A program made the position numbers and the translations under genes. A DNA stretch of 64,000 nt, from NCBI GenBank assembly GCA_002205965.3, contig NADL03000018.1, positions 434,001 through 498,000 on the forward strand, given 5' to 3'. The notes beneath the pieces were generated by a model. That model worked only from the letters and a program-made list of their open reading frames with translations, searched no databases and was not told the DNA's origin. This stretch comes from Kappaphycus alvarezii. Taxonomy: Eukaryota > Rhodophyta > Florideophyceae > Gigartinales > Solieriaceae. Below are positions 43,920-55,206 of this stretch, piece by piece (position 1 is the stretch's first letter; the number at the start of each line of letters is the position of its first letter).

Positions 43920-46900
43920 ACCAGTTCGTCAGGGATTGCCGCGCTTCTCCCAAGTGGTCTCTTCGTAACCATATCACTTGATGTGGAGATGCATTTGACC
44001 ATCTTCATCATAGTAATGGTCAAGAATGCGATCAACTACGTACTCGTCACCCAAGTTGTCGGTCACGTCCGCTTCTTGCGTCGGCATCTACGCTGCCGAT
44101 GGCGTGGCAGCTTGCGCAGATGCCGCGGAAGCGTGAGAAGGGAACATGGTCTGGCCGAGGTCGGGGGGGGTAAGTCGGTCCGAGTTGACGCGTTCAACCA
44201 CCCATCGCGGTCAAGAATGAAGGTTCGGCCATCATTTCGATGGACTTTGTACGGTCCTTGTGCATGATATTCCAATTTGCTTGGACTGTTTCCGGGTTGT
44301 CCAAGTACACCCAATCACCAGTGCGAAGTCTTGTGCTGGCCAAGCGCACTCCTATTGTGAAGTCACCCGATAACACTCTTGCGTCTTCTGAAGGCGACCG
44401 TAGGCCGATTGAACAGCTTTGTCAAACCGTGAGATGAAGTCTGTCTTCGATCTTGCACGTGGCCGTGCTCGACTTGTAACACTGTGATGTAACGAAATTT
44501 CAGGCGGTGGTCGACTAAGAACCAAGTTGAAAGGAGTCGACCGATGGACATGTGAATTGTATGCGAACGTAAGTGCGGCCGCATATTGATCCCAGTCCGA
44601 TTGATGTTCATTCACATATCTCGCAAACATAGCGGCCAAAGTTCTTTATACCTCTCCGCTTGACCATTAGTCTGTGGATGGTAAGTCGTTGTGAACTGGT
44701 TTGCCACTTGCAAATGTCGGCACACAGCCTGGAAAAACTTGGCCGAAAACTGCTTTCCATTATCGGTCAATACAGTCTTCGGTGGGCCTATACTTGAATA
44801 CCCAATGGTTGCAAAACGCAAAGCCACCTTGTAGGCGGAGATGACATCCAAGGGGACTACTTGTGTGAGTTTTGAAAAAGCGAAAAGTTATGACCAAGAG
44901 AGAAACTTGTTGCCTAATTCGGTTTCTGGAAGGGGTCCTAGCAAGTCCGTGGCGACCGATTGTAACGGTTTTGTGGCCGGAAAAGCTTCAAGTAATTCGT
45001 CTTTGACGCAACCTAATGCGATTCTTGGCACAATGACCACAGTTTCGTACCGTTGCGTAGCAATCCGCAGCCAGCCATGTGTGGCCAATAATAGGTCAAG
45101 CGTAGGATTCCCACATTCTCGTCTGGCCAGGATGTCCTGCTAACAAAGTGTGATGCGACAGCTTCAAAACTCGAGGATGCAACGATTTCGTAAGCACGAT
45201 CTGAACTTGGCCATCGATGGGACTTCGTCGTTTCAGGATTCCATCCTCTCCTTCGAAGAAAGCAGACCGGTTTCGGCGCGGCGCGTTGTTTGGCCAAAAC
45301 TGTCTGACAAACTCATCATTCTTCTGTTCTTCTATTACCTCATCGTAAGTGATGGGGCTCGGCAACTTCTCTGACACACGGCCAGCTGCCTGCTCTTGTT
45401 CGTATGCTGCGGCACGGATGTAGCCCGCATAGTCGGGTTCCAAGCTGATGAGTGGATCCAGCGCTTCCGGATCCACCATATCCTCTCCTCAATCGCGTCG
45501 GTGGCCAACTGTTGTCGGCGTCGACGACGAATTGTGGGCAACGCAACATGAAAGACTAACAGGGATGGCGTCATCAATCGGTCGGTCGTCATCATCATCT
45601 CTTGGCCGAGTCAAACGTGAAAAAGCATCGGGGACTTGGTGCACTCTGCCCGGCTTGTACACAATGGCGAAATCGAATTCGGCCAACGTAAACTCCAACG
45701 AATCAATCGACCAGAGGGATCTGACAAACCCATGAGCCATTTCAATGCGTTGTGGTCAGTTCTGACAGTGAACTTGGTTCCTTCAATGTATGGTCGAAGG
45801 GTAGCTAGGGACCAAACCACTGCCAAAAATTTTCTTTCTGTGGCCGAGTAGTTACTCTCAGCGCTGTTCAATACGCGTGACCAATACCCAACAGGAAGAT
45901 ACTCTGCATCTTCTTGTTCCTGTAACAAGGAGCACCCAACTTGGTACGCACTTGCATCTGTATCCAACATATAGTGACCGCCGAGTCTTGGCAAAACCAA
46001 GATCGGAAGAGACGTTAAAGCCTCCTTCAAGTTTTCAAAGGCTTCCCTTTGTTCGGCCGTGGGTTGTCAAAGTGTTCGAGGTTTGCCTCCTTACGCAACA
46101 TCATCGTAAGTGGTCGAGCAATCCCAGCGAATCCTTTCACAAACCTTCTGTAGACGTTGCACGCTCAGATGAAAGAGCGTAGCTCCGTCAAGTTGCGGGG
46201 GAAAACAGATGACTGGAAGAAAGAGCACTTCTTCAACTTCAGAGAGATGCCGGCCGCCTTAAGCAGCGAAAGTACTTGATCTAAGTGGCCAATGTGTTGC
46301 TTCATGTTCTTCGAGAACACGATAACATCGTCCAAATATACTAGGCACACTTGCCAGCGTACTACGGATAAAATGATATTCAAAGCTCTCTGAAATGTGG
46401 CCGGTGCATTCTTCAATCCAAATGGCATCCGTAGGAAACGAAAAGTTCCCATGTGGGACGTGAAGGCTGTCCTATCACCGTCCTTTTCGGCAACGGGCAC
46501 TTGTCAGTACCCGCAATTGGCATCCAATGTGGAGAAGACGGCCGCTTCTCGAGGGAGTCAATATAATCATCCATCCTCGGCAAGGGGTATGAATCGGGGA
46601 TGGTCTTTGCGTTCAATCGGCGGTAGTCCACGCAAAAGCGCTTCGAACCATCCGTCATGGGGACCAATACAATGGGCAAAGCCACTCTGAGTTGGCCGGT
46701 TCAATTACTTCAGCGTCGAGTTGGCGTTTAACCTCCTCGGCCACTATCTGTCGTCCAGTAGGGCCTTGTCGATAAGGCATTGATCTTATCGGCCGAGTTC
46801 CTGCTTCCAGATCAATTCGATGTTGAGTGGCCTTAATTTCACCCCAGGGTCCACTCCACATGGATGAGTGCTTTCGTAAGACTGCCATGGCCGAATCTCT

Positions 46901-47900
46901 AAACTTCTCAGCACACTGAGACAAGTCAATCTTGGACTCCCAATCATCATTGGGAGACTCCTTCGATGTTGCCTCGTCTTTCTTTCCTTTCTCCACGGCC
47001 GAGTCTTTCTGTTCCTCCTCCTCTCTGGGGAGGATCCCAAGAAACTTTCCCATCTCAATCCCAACCTTCGGTGGTGGGGTAAGAATGGCCAAATGATGCC
47101 GAAGGGCATACCCGACTGCAGTGCGAGCGGCCAAGCGAACATTCTTCTTACTCCAATTCGCAACCACCACTTCAAATTCCCGAGAGGGAAGTATTTCAGC
47201 AACACTATTCATCAAGCGAACGCCATGTCTTGCGATCAACTACCAGCGAGGTTCCAACAAACAAAGACCTGTCGCCGTTCTGTCGACTTTCACAGCGACT
47301 TGAGTCTCGGCCGGAATCTCTACCGTCTTCTTCAAGAGTACAGTATCTGCGTGATGAAGTCTTGTCTTCGTTACTCCAGGACCAATGACTTGTCGGCCAA
47401 CATCATCCTTCTCTGACTTCGGTACTCCCTTCGATTGGTCAATAATTGGGGTAGTACCTCCACCATGAAAGTCGATGCGTTTGATCTCCACACCGAATAC
47501 TCTGCACATGGGGTGTTGTGAAACTTGTTCCGAGAAGTACTGGAACAGCAAAGTTCTCTCTGGCCACGAGAAATTCAATTCCCCAAAGGCGGTTGGCCAG
47601 TGAACGGTAAGCTTTATGACACCAACGAACCCGCAACGGGTTCGCGTTTGCATCCCCAAGGCGTGGGTCAGGTCGCCAAAGGGTTGATGTGGTCGAGCCA
47701 GTCGGCCGGTAACTCAGTCTCGCGAATGATGTTACATGGCGAACAAGTGTCAACCGCGATGGGATACGAGCGCAATATCTCGTGCCGACAATCCCAAAGA
47801 ACCCGAGACAGTATAGATACTCGAACCTATGGCCAAGATCGGTTGAACCGGTCTCGTATCATCGGCCAAAGGTTGACTCTTTCCTAACTCGAGAGATCTT
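43920..47900 (-). pseudogene. Gypsy pol region with chromodomain
   Basis: In order: protease with AVDTCSPCNII (about 47720); RT with [20 protein letters not shown] (about 46570-46630), [18 protein letters not shown] and the active-site YLDD (about 46330); RNase H with LDTDASAYQVGCSLLQEQED (about 45900-45965) and VRTDHNALKWL; integrase with the H2C2 zinc region (about 45100-45200), VLTDNGKQFSAKFF (about 44735-44775), TTYHPQTNGQAER and AAALTFAYNSHVHRSTPFNL; then a chromodomain EYVVDRILDHYYDEDGQMHL (about 43975-44037), which in this group is thought to guide insertion to marked chromatin. Fossil, broken. Confidence 0.88.
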
Positions 47901-48299
47901 TCTTCTTCCTCTTCCTTGGTCTGCTGCTACTCCTTAGCAATGATGAGGGAACCGGAGATCCCAAGAACTCTTCCTTTTGGTTTCCCGGCGACATTGGCGA
48001 GAGTTTTCTTCTTTTCATCAAGGGATGGGGATTCAACAAACTTTCATCTTCCGTCAACTGCGAGGATCGTTCGGAAGGTAAGCATACAAAAGATTCATTT
48101 GAAACGAGGGGTTTTGCAGGGGTCAATACAGAAGGAAGATGGCCACCACCAAGGCCAATCTCCTCAGGCGTGCTAACAACTGTGACATCTGATACTCCGG
48201 ACCGCGAGGTATTGTCACTCTCCCTTTCCCTGCTCATCATCATTCTCGTCCGTCTCCGTAATTGCCATCATACTTCTCGGCCGATTTCCCTGCCTTGGC

Positions 48300-50200
48300 G
48301 ATCGAACGGGTGGCGTGGCAATGGTCACCTGTTTACGCAGCGGCTAATACCCTGGTTGTTGACCTTGGACGCGCCTCTCCTCCCGAAACAAGTTATTGGC
48401 CAATGAAAAGTAAAGGCGCACTGGTAACGGAAGGTAGTGGCAATTGTACAAGTCATGACCAGGTTCACGACATCCCCAACATCGAGAGCTCGACTTGTCA
48501 CCATGCATCATGACCATGGCCTGTTGCAATTCATCTGGCGACAACGTCGCGACTGCCTTAACCTCTTCGTCCGGCAAGGGCTTTGTTCCATCCCGATGAG
48601 AGATGGAGCCCTACCTGAGTCAAAACATGACCGGTAGTCTTCGCCGTACCATGGCCAACTGGCATCACCATAACCGATGATGATGGAGCTCCAGCTCCTG
48701 ACCATCTCATCCAGTCGGAGTCATCTTCATGTAACTCTGACAAAGCCATCACGACACCCGGCTTGCGCCTGGCCGATTTGGATGAGGAGGTAACATATGC
48801 TCTGTCTGTGTCTCCGGCTGATGAGGCCACTCTTCGCACCGTTGCGAAGTCCAACTGGTCCTTACTCTCATCTTTGTGCCGCAGGAACGGCTCATTCACA
48901 ACCGAACGAGTTACGGCACTGAGTCCTTTCACAAAATTGTGAATCAATGACTGTTCCGTGAAAACATCTGGACATACCAAAGCCGCATCCTGAATTCGGT
49001 CGGCGCACTCAGCTTCGGACTCGGCCTTTTCTGACGCATCCGCATAACCTTGTCATATGCATTGGCAAATACCTCCTCCGTGCAATATCGCTTAAGGAAA
49101 GAGTGTACAACATATGGCCATGACTGCAGAGTTGCAGCGCCGGCTCCCAACCATGGGGGAGCGGAGTACAACTGCCTCACTCCGGCACCCGACTTGGTCA
49201 TGTAGAAACGTCTTGCGTCTCCCTAAGGAACGTGGTCAACACCCTAACAGCTGCCCCTTCATAAATACCAAGGGTATCAAAATCCTTGTAATTCGTAGAA
49301 AAGACAAAATTGAATCGGATGTTTCCCATCAAAGTTGGCCAAATGTGGAGAATGACGAACGGATACTCTGGCCGATTGGCCAACTGAGCAATCTCTTCAA
49401 ACGACAAAGTCTGCCGCATATCAACCAAGCGGTAGGCTCTGTAGGACACCACCTGCTCAAAAGCTTCCTGTAGCGTCGTCATAGGCACTAATCCAGGCAC
49501 CGCAGATCCCAACAACATTGTATGGGGAACAAATTGGCCATCATCAACAGCGGAATACGAAACCTCGGGTCGTCTACCGTTCCCGTCAGCAGGCAAACGA
49601 GATCCCATGTTCAAGATGGATGGTCGAGAAGCCTGCGAAGGCTCCTGCTCCCTGCCAACTGCGCTGCACCAAGCCCTAGTGTTTCAACGGTCGTGGGGGT
49701 GATTCGCGGCTCACCACCACCGAACAGCTTCAGTTCCTGGTAGGGTAGTAATCGTGCGGGCGTCCCGTCGGACACCTTCTTCCTAACCTCTTCTACACTG
49801 GCTGCAAGTTCTTCTAGACGGGGGTCTATTCTGTTGAATAGGACCAAAAACAATCGATCGTACAACGACGTTTGCACAGCTTGACTCACATCGGCCAGCA
49901 AAGTCTTCTGCAAAGTGTCTTGAAGTATTGTTTGTGAGACAACACGTTCTCGACTCTGAGCATCAATGACTTGTTGGAAGTGTTGCATCGTTACATACTC
50001 TTCTTGGCCATACAAACTCATACTGGGAGTAGCTACGTCACCCTGGGACAAGCCAGCTCGAATCTCGGCCGATGAAGGGGTCCCTGGGGTGTTCCAATAT
50101 GATGTGGACCAGCAGGTAAGGATGCGATTGGCACTTTGCACTGCCGGAGGGGTTCGCGGCGCCCTCTACTGAGCAGTAGACCTGTCAAGGTGAAATCAGG
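48300..50200 (-). pseudogene. Gypsy gag region
   Basis: Minus-strand frames covering the capsid-type polyprotein. The N-terminal part is helical (RLFLVLFNRIDPRLEELAAS); the middle has FSTNYKDFDTLG and WPYVVHSFLKRYCTEEVFAN, the usual retrotransposon-gag pattern; FVKGLSAVTRSVV follows; and a CCHC zinc knuckle CWGCREPGHDLYNC closes it at about 48443-48484. Broken. Confidence 0.75.
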
Positions 50201-50492
50201 CGGTGTTGGGTTAGCAAACATTCGTCACGACCAAACAATCTCGAATACAGAGATACGCCACAATACAGTGTCAAGTCGGCCGATAATCGTAATCCTCTTG
50301 AAAGACAACTTGGTCAACGAAGTTCAGATTCGCCCAACAGCTCGCAGCCGAATTCAGAACAAGCAAGTAAATCTCGAAGCAACAGCTGGCCTTGAAATCA
50401 GCGTAAGGCTAAGCGTTCAATCCTTGTGAATGACCGGTCGAAGTAAGATAAAAGAAATAGCAACGAAAAAGCATTCCTTCAAAAACACACTT

Positions 50493-50509
50493 CTAGGTCG
50501 GGAGACCAA
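50493..50509 (-). other. Gypsy primer-binding site, candidate
   Basis: On the minus strand TTGGTCTCCCGACC begins directly after the 5' LTR. A TGG start just inside the LTR is typical of a tRNA primer-binding site; I cannot name the tRNA. Confidence 0.5.
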
Positions 50510-51319
50510 TGTAGTAGATGATTTTGGCCAACACTACGCACATGTGCAAGGCACACCTGCCTCGCGGTAAATCCCAGGTGTGTGCGCGCGAACTTACACT
50601 GGCCAAGGGTAGAGAGGGAGGAAGTCGTAAAGGACTGAAAAGGTAGTAGGCGGCGAGGGACGCGTTAGCGCTGCGAAGAAAGGTTACTACCAAAGACCAG
50701 ACTTTTCGGGAACAACTCGCTACCTCGGGGCGTTTACTGTGGCCGAAGCCAGAAAACATTAGTACTATTTCAAAACTACACTAAACTACAGCGAAAGTGG
50801 CCGAGTAACGGAAAAGGTCCCACAAATGTCCATCTATGAGGGTTAATCAACGAACGTTTCCCTCACTGTGCGAGATGGCCGCTACAGTTAGCCCTCGTCC
50901 ACATAGTTAGCGTGATCGGTGGCGTTTCTGTTAGTTGGTTAGTTATTGGCCAAGCGTGCGAGATATAGACAATGTCAATAGTGCTTGACAGTAGTTGGCA
51001 GTTAGCTGACAGTAAGGTATACTCTAAAGTTGTTAGGTTGCCCACATAGTTGACAAGCTCCTTGGCCACGTGTCATAGTTGTTATCTTGACACGTGTGTG
51101 AGTTGTCGGTCACACGTGTAAGAGTTGGCAATGTACACGTGTGGGCTGATAGGGCCTGAAGCGGGTCCGATGGGTCCCAGGGGTCCTCCGTGGCCCTGAG
51201 ATATCTGTCTTAGCATGATTGGCCATTTTGGAGCATCGAAAACGTATACCAAAATAGGATCCTTGTCCACCTTCGGAAAAGTAACGGAAAAACAAGGTGG
51301 CCACGGCCATCATTCCACA
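50510..51319 (-). repeat. Gypsy 5' LTR
   Basis: 810 bp, TGTAG...CCACA on the plus strand, about 97% identical to 38465-39351. The promoter for gag-pol should lie here, reading leftward. Confidence 0.9.
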
Positions 51320-51324
51320 GGCAT
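51320..51324. repeat. Gypsy target-site duplication, right
   Basis: GGCAT, matching 38460-38464. Confidence 0.85.
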
Positions 51325-53652
51325 GACATGTGAATTGTGTTTGAGGTTTTACCGGGAATAATTATTGAAGGGGATGGCATCATATTTTGATAAGCATTTT
51401 TCTTTTTTGAAAAGTAAATTTAGTAAAAATGAAGATCTGTAAGAAGACTGCAGACTATCTGAGAACCATGGAGAATGAACTGCTGCCGTTTGCTGATAAA
51501 ACATGCCTTTTCGTTTGAAGTGTTTTGCTAGACACTTGCCCGACTCATGTCCGTAGTGCTGGAATATAGTGGTCTTAAACTCAGGTAATCAGTTTCACGA
51601 AGTACGAATCGATATATGCAGATGTAGAACCTATTAGTAATCGATAAGGCTGGTTCGTGCCCGAACTTTTATAAGTGTTTCGGCATTTTATACTTTTCAG
51701 GAGCGTTCAGAGTGCGTCAGAGATGGATGGAATAACATGAAGCAATTTTTTTCAGTTCGATCATTAATTCCATGAAGCTGTATACTATAGAGGTTCTAAA
51801 ACTGGAGAAAGTATAACGCACCATTAATTTTTGTCATATGTGATTGAATCAGTCCTTTTAGAGTCTCACTCATGCTGCTGTGTTACAGTTGTGTCTTTTA
51901 CCTCAAGTGAATAGATTCAGGTACAGCTGTAAGGATTTTTTTAAAAAAGGGTTCATGTGTAAGTTCTGCGATAGGGGACATCCAAGAAAGAAGCAGTTTT
52001 TAAAAAATAATACTTTTCCTGGTTTTGCTATTTTCGTGAATGTCTTATAGTTGTGTCAGAGAGTATCGCAGTGAGAGAGAGTTGACCTGGAAGGAGCGAG
52101 CTGCAGCCGGTTGAAGGTTCCATCAAATTACCGTACGACAGTTACAGTACTGTACTCTATATATTGTATGGGCTGTAATGTAGCGTGAATTCCGTAAAAA
52201 TGTCCCTGGTGATCCCTAATATCCGTTGGGATAAGGAACAGCTGTTCTTGAGGGCTACTATACGTACAGTACCACCGCTGCACTACTTTAATGTATGTGA
52301 GTCGGTTGGAGGTCAGACTGCAGAGGGTTATTGAAGTGAAGTGCCAGAAGGCCGAGAAAGGTTTGCGCAGAGGCACGAACTTTGAGACTCGATCCCAGAG
52401 TTTTGAAAATTCCAACTCGTACATAATTATTTTTGATTTTTACATTATGAACAAGACAGATGCAATATACCTATTCACTAGTGAGATTAATCAAAACTTA
52501 AATGAACCAGAATTCGAGCATGTTGTGAGCGCACAATGCATAAAAATCGTTGGCAAATTTCCACTCATCCCTCTCGGGGCGTGAATTAAGCGCTGGACAC
52601 GGTGTAACATTTTCATTTAGTTGTGAGAATTAGGTTCAAAATGTCAGGCTTTCTCCTTGCCAGCAGTAGTCATGAGGCAAGGACTTCTAACACTTACGAA
52701 CTGCAGTGGCCTCTCCGCCCTGCACTATGCCCTTGTCTCTGCCATATCCCAGCGCCATTTTACGGCTCACGGGTACCGTCTGTTTTCACCTCATCAACGA
52801 CTCTTATCTCCATTTTGTCCGAGTTTTCTGCCCAAAACAGCAAACAAGCCATTTTCTCGATCAATTTACCTGCATAGCACCCACTGACTCTAACTTTAGT
52901 TTTAATCGCTTCAGCAAGAGGAAAGCTTCACCACTATCCTATTTTTGGACCGTAGACATCCTAACACTTGTTCTTTTTCTCCGCTTACCTTGAAACAAGA
53001 CCATTGAAAGCATAAATGGTTAAGTAGCCACGCCACTGCTAACTATATGCACTACTCTGAGACTCTTGGCCGTCCAAGATAGTTGGTATGATTTAAGTTT
53101 TTGGTTTGGTAAATATCCATAACAGCTGCTAGGCTGTTTTAGGAGCCCTGAACCTTTCTTATCAGAGTATCTCCGATTTGGTTTTATATCTCAAATATAT
53201 AAAATTCGCAAGGGATTCAGATATTTTTCAAAGATATTGATGAAAAGGTATTTGCAATACAGAATTACACAGGAGTCATATATATAAGACTTCAAACTTA
53301 CCGAGAGGGATCATTTTTCTTGTTCATAGACCGGCAGAGTGTAAAGTACATGCATAGTTTATGTATTACTGCATTGGTTTGGAATCGAACCTATCCAACG
53401 TAATGGTATTTAATAACATCTATTACATCGTTTTAGGAGACTCTAGCTTTAACTAAAGGGAATATATGGAAGTCACATTTCAAGTCAGCTACTTCAGAGC
53501 AAACAAAATGGCGTTTAATATGTCAATGCTAAAGGTAATAGAGACTTTGGAGTGGATTTAAAGAGACTAAGATTTATTTTACGGGGTACTTAAAAACGGA
53601 AGATGAAACTATTGAAGTCTCCGATCAGTTTTCTTTACATTGAGATATTCTC
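51325..53652. other. AT-rich DNA without recognised gene
   Basis: Begins the AT-rich part of the window. ORFs at minus 52424-52128 and plus 52623-52993 have no motif. TACAGTAC-type motifs lie at 52131-52156 and 52261-52272. Confidence 0.4.
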
Positions 53653-53889
53653 ATGTCTAATTTCCGCAGGGGCTGCCACCATAACTATATATCTATGTAT
53701 TTTGGCGTAACGCCACCAATTATGGAGGAACATATACCTATGAGAGTGATAAGGCTTTATCCCGAGGGAAGAACTAAGATTTTACCAGACGAGCCGTATG
53801 CGAGGGGAAAAAACTTCGCTATCAGACATAAAGGGAAACTTCGCTATTTAGGTTGCAAAAAAGCAACGGGAAACGCTTCCAGTGTATGA
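53653..53889 (+). CDS. Short unidentified ORF
   Basis: 78 codons on plus, with mixed, protein-like composition (MRVIRLYPEGRTKILPDEPY, FAIRHKGKLRYLGCKKATGN) unlike the AT-rich surroundings. No domain recognised. It lies just downstream of, and convergent with, the Myb/SANT-like copy 2. Could be a remnant of a transposon or of a small gene. Confidence 0.25.
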   Translation: MSNFRRGCHHNYISMYFGVTPPIMEEHIPMRVIRLYPEGRTKILPDEPYARGKNFAIRHKGKLRYLGCKKATGNASSV

Positions 53890-53923
53890 AATAGGGCATT
53901 TATTTGGAGATAAGATCCACTAT

Positions 53924-54792
53924 CTACTCAAACTTCTTGAGTTCCACGCTGCCAGCTGCTTTTTTCCTTCTGGTGCTGTATTCTATCTTTTTGCGCTCTT
54001 TCATTTCCCTCACGTGCTTTTTGAGTACGAAACGAAAAGTTTTTGATTCAAATGCAACCTTTTCTATTTCTATATCTTCCAAAAGCTCTAAAAAGCAGAG
54101 AGACAGCCAGAACAACTAAAAATTTACTTCCTTACTCGATTAGAACGCGTGCTTTTACCACCTCCATTCCATTTCACACCGTTTTCATTCCTATCCATTT
54201 CATTTTTTCCAAGTCTGGCCTCAGACCCGGAACTGCAGCCCTGCTTCTTACGAAGAAATTCATTTTCCACCACTTCCCGTTCTAACCTCTCCTTATCTTT
54301 CTTCTTTTAATCTTCTATGCATTAGCTCTGTCCTTCTCTTTCAAGAAAGTTCTTTCTCCTCTCTCATCTGTGATAACGCTTGGTGCGTCTACCATATCTC
54401 TCCCTCCGTTACCAAAGGAAGCCCCAAATGTTGTGTATCGAATGCATTGGGTCCATACTTCATAGAATTTTAACGGTCTGGAACAGACTTCCATATTGCT
54501 TTCTGGGTATTGTGCGAATTCATGTTAAACCTACCTTCCACTTGTTCATACTTCTGCTTAACAGTATCGAACAGAGCTAAATGAGAACGCAGCACAGTCA
54601 CCTCCCGGGCCATGATTAGGTCTTCAATGGGTACGTATTTCCCTATTTTTCCGGCATAATTGATGCCTCAGACTCGGCTGCCGTAGATGTTTCACCCAAG
54701 AAAACTGTAGCCCCAGTAAAATGAGGTGCGAGAGCACCTACTAATGGTGCAGAGTCGACGGTGAAAGCAGTTGAATCTGTGATTTGTGCCAT
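53924..54792 (-). pseudogene. Myb/SANT-like protein with coiled-coil tail, copy 2 (broken)
   Basis: The paralogue of the gene at 36853-37842, on the same strand. The start at 54792 gives MAQITDSTAFTVDSAPL and HFTGATVF; then in another frame GKYVPIEDLIMAREVTVL (about 54590-54640) and SHLALFDTVKQKYEQVEGRF, then KAIWKSVPDR. The two copies agree at GK(C/Y)xPxEDLxxxxxV and xVKxxYExV. The tail (54115-53924) is a basic coiled coil, HVREMKERKKIEYSTRRKK. Probable DNA-binding domain by analogy with the first copy. At least three breaks. Confidence 0.5.
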
Positions 54793-55132
54793 GGAGCTTC
54801 AGAAGATACATTTATTATGCACATGGCTGTCCAAATTGTATCTATGATAACCTTTTGAACAAATTCCCGCAAAATATCCAGACTGCAGTCGTCAGCCCCA
54901 GCCAGAAATGTTATGAGAAACTACCCTGATTTCAGCCGAATGGCGAATGGAGCGGCGTAGAATACTGGTAACCGCTTTAAGCAGTGTAATTTTTTTGTGA
55001 AGTATTCACTTATCCACAGGCTAAAAGCTAGCGTCATAGGCCCTGATATAAGAACTCAGACGTCTCACGAATCATTTTGCAATACAGGCCATTGAGAAAC
55101 CCCGTAAATTGACATTTATTAAAATTCACCAG
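54793..55132. other. No feature seen
   Basis: AT-rich; presumably upstream region of the Myb/SANT-like copy 2. No promoter element that I can defend. Confidence 0.35.
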
Positions 55133-55206
55133 TGCAACCACACGCGGGGCTCGAACCCGTTGTACAGACATGTAGAAAAATCACATAGACCACTAAGCCA
55201 CATTCT
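55133..55206 (-). tRNA. tRNA-like sequence (pseudogene or SINE head)
   Basis: On the minus strand a good A box TGGCTTAGTGG (about 55189-55200) and a B box GGGTTCGAGCC (about 55147-55158) stand at tRNA-like distance. Between them ATGTG-ATTTTTC-TACAT can fold as an anticodon stem-loop with TTT as anticodon (Lys type). The acceptor ends do not pair and the variable region is about 9 nt, so a working tRNA is unlikely. A tRNA-derived SINE head is an alternative. Confidence 0.35.

Larger units (their letters stand above)
38465..51319 (-). mobile_element. Ty3/Gypsy LTR retrotransposon (chromovirus) with an antisense extra gene, fossil
   Basis: A 12.9-kb element in minus orientation, flanked by a perfect 5-bp target duplication GGCAT (38460-38464 and 51320-51324). 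Parts, 5' to 3': 5' LTR 50510-51319, gag about 48300-50200, protease about 47700, reverse transcriptase about 46150-46800, RNase H about 45600-46050, integrase about 44200-45300 with a C-terminal chromodomain about 43930-44045, an antisense extra gene 39906-42900, polypurine tract 39352-39366, 3' LTR 38465-39351. The order PR-RT-RH-IN plus the chromodomain identifies a chromovirus. LTRs are about 97% identical by eye apart from two length differences, so insertion was fairly recent; still, the coding region is broken (roughly a dozen breaks). Size is well above that of usual chromoviruses, owing to the extra gene. Confidence 0.92.

Noticed and set aside
46397-46690. 97-codon plus ORF
   Set aside because: Lies over the reverse transcriptase motifs of the Gypsy pol region on minus; shadow.
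53381-53391. Perfect B box GGTTCGATTCC on minus (tRNA candidate)
   Set aside because: No A box at proper distance and no cloverleaf can be drawn.
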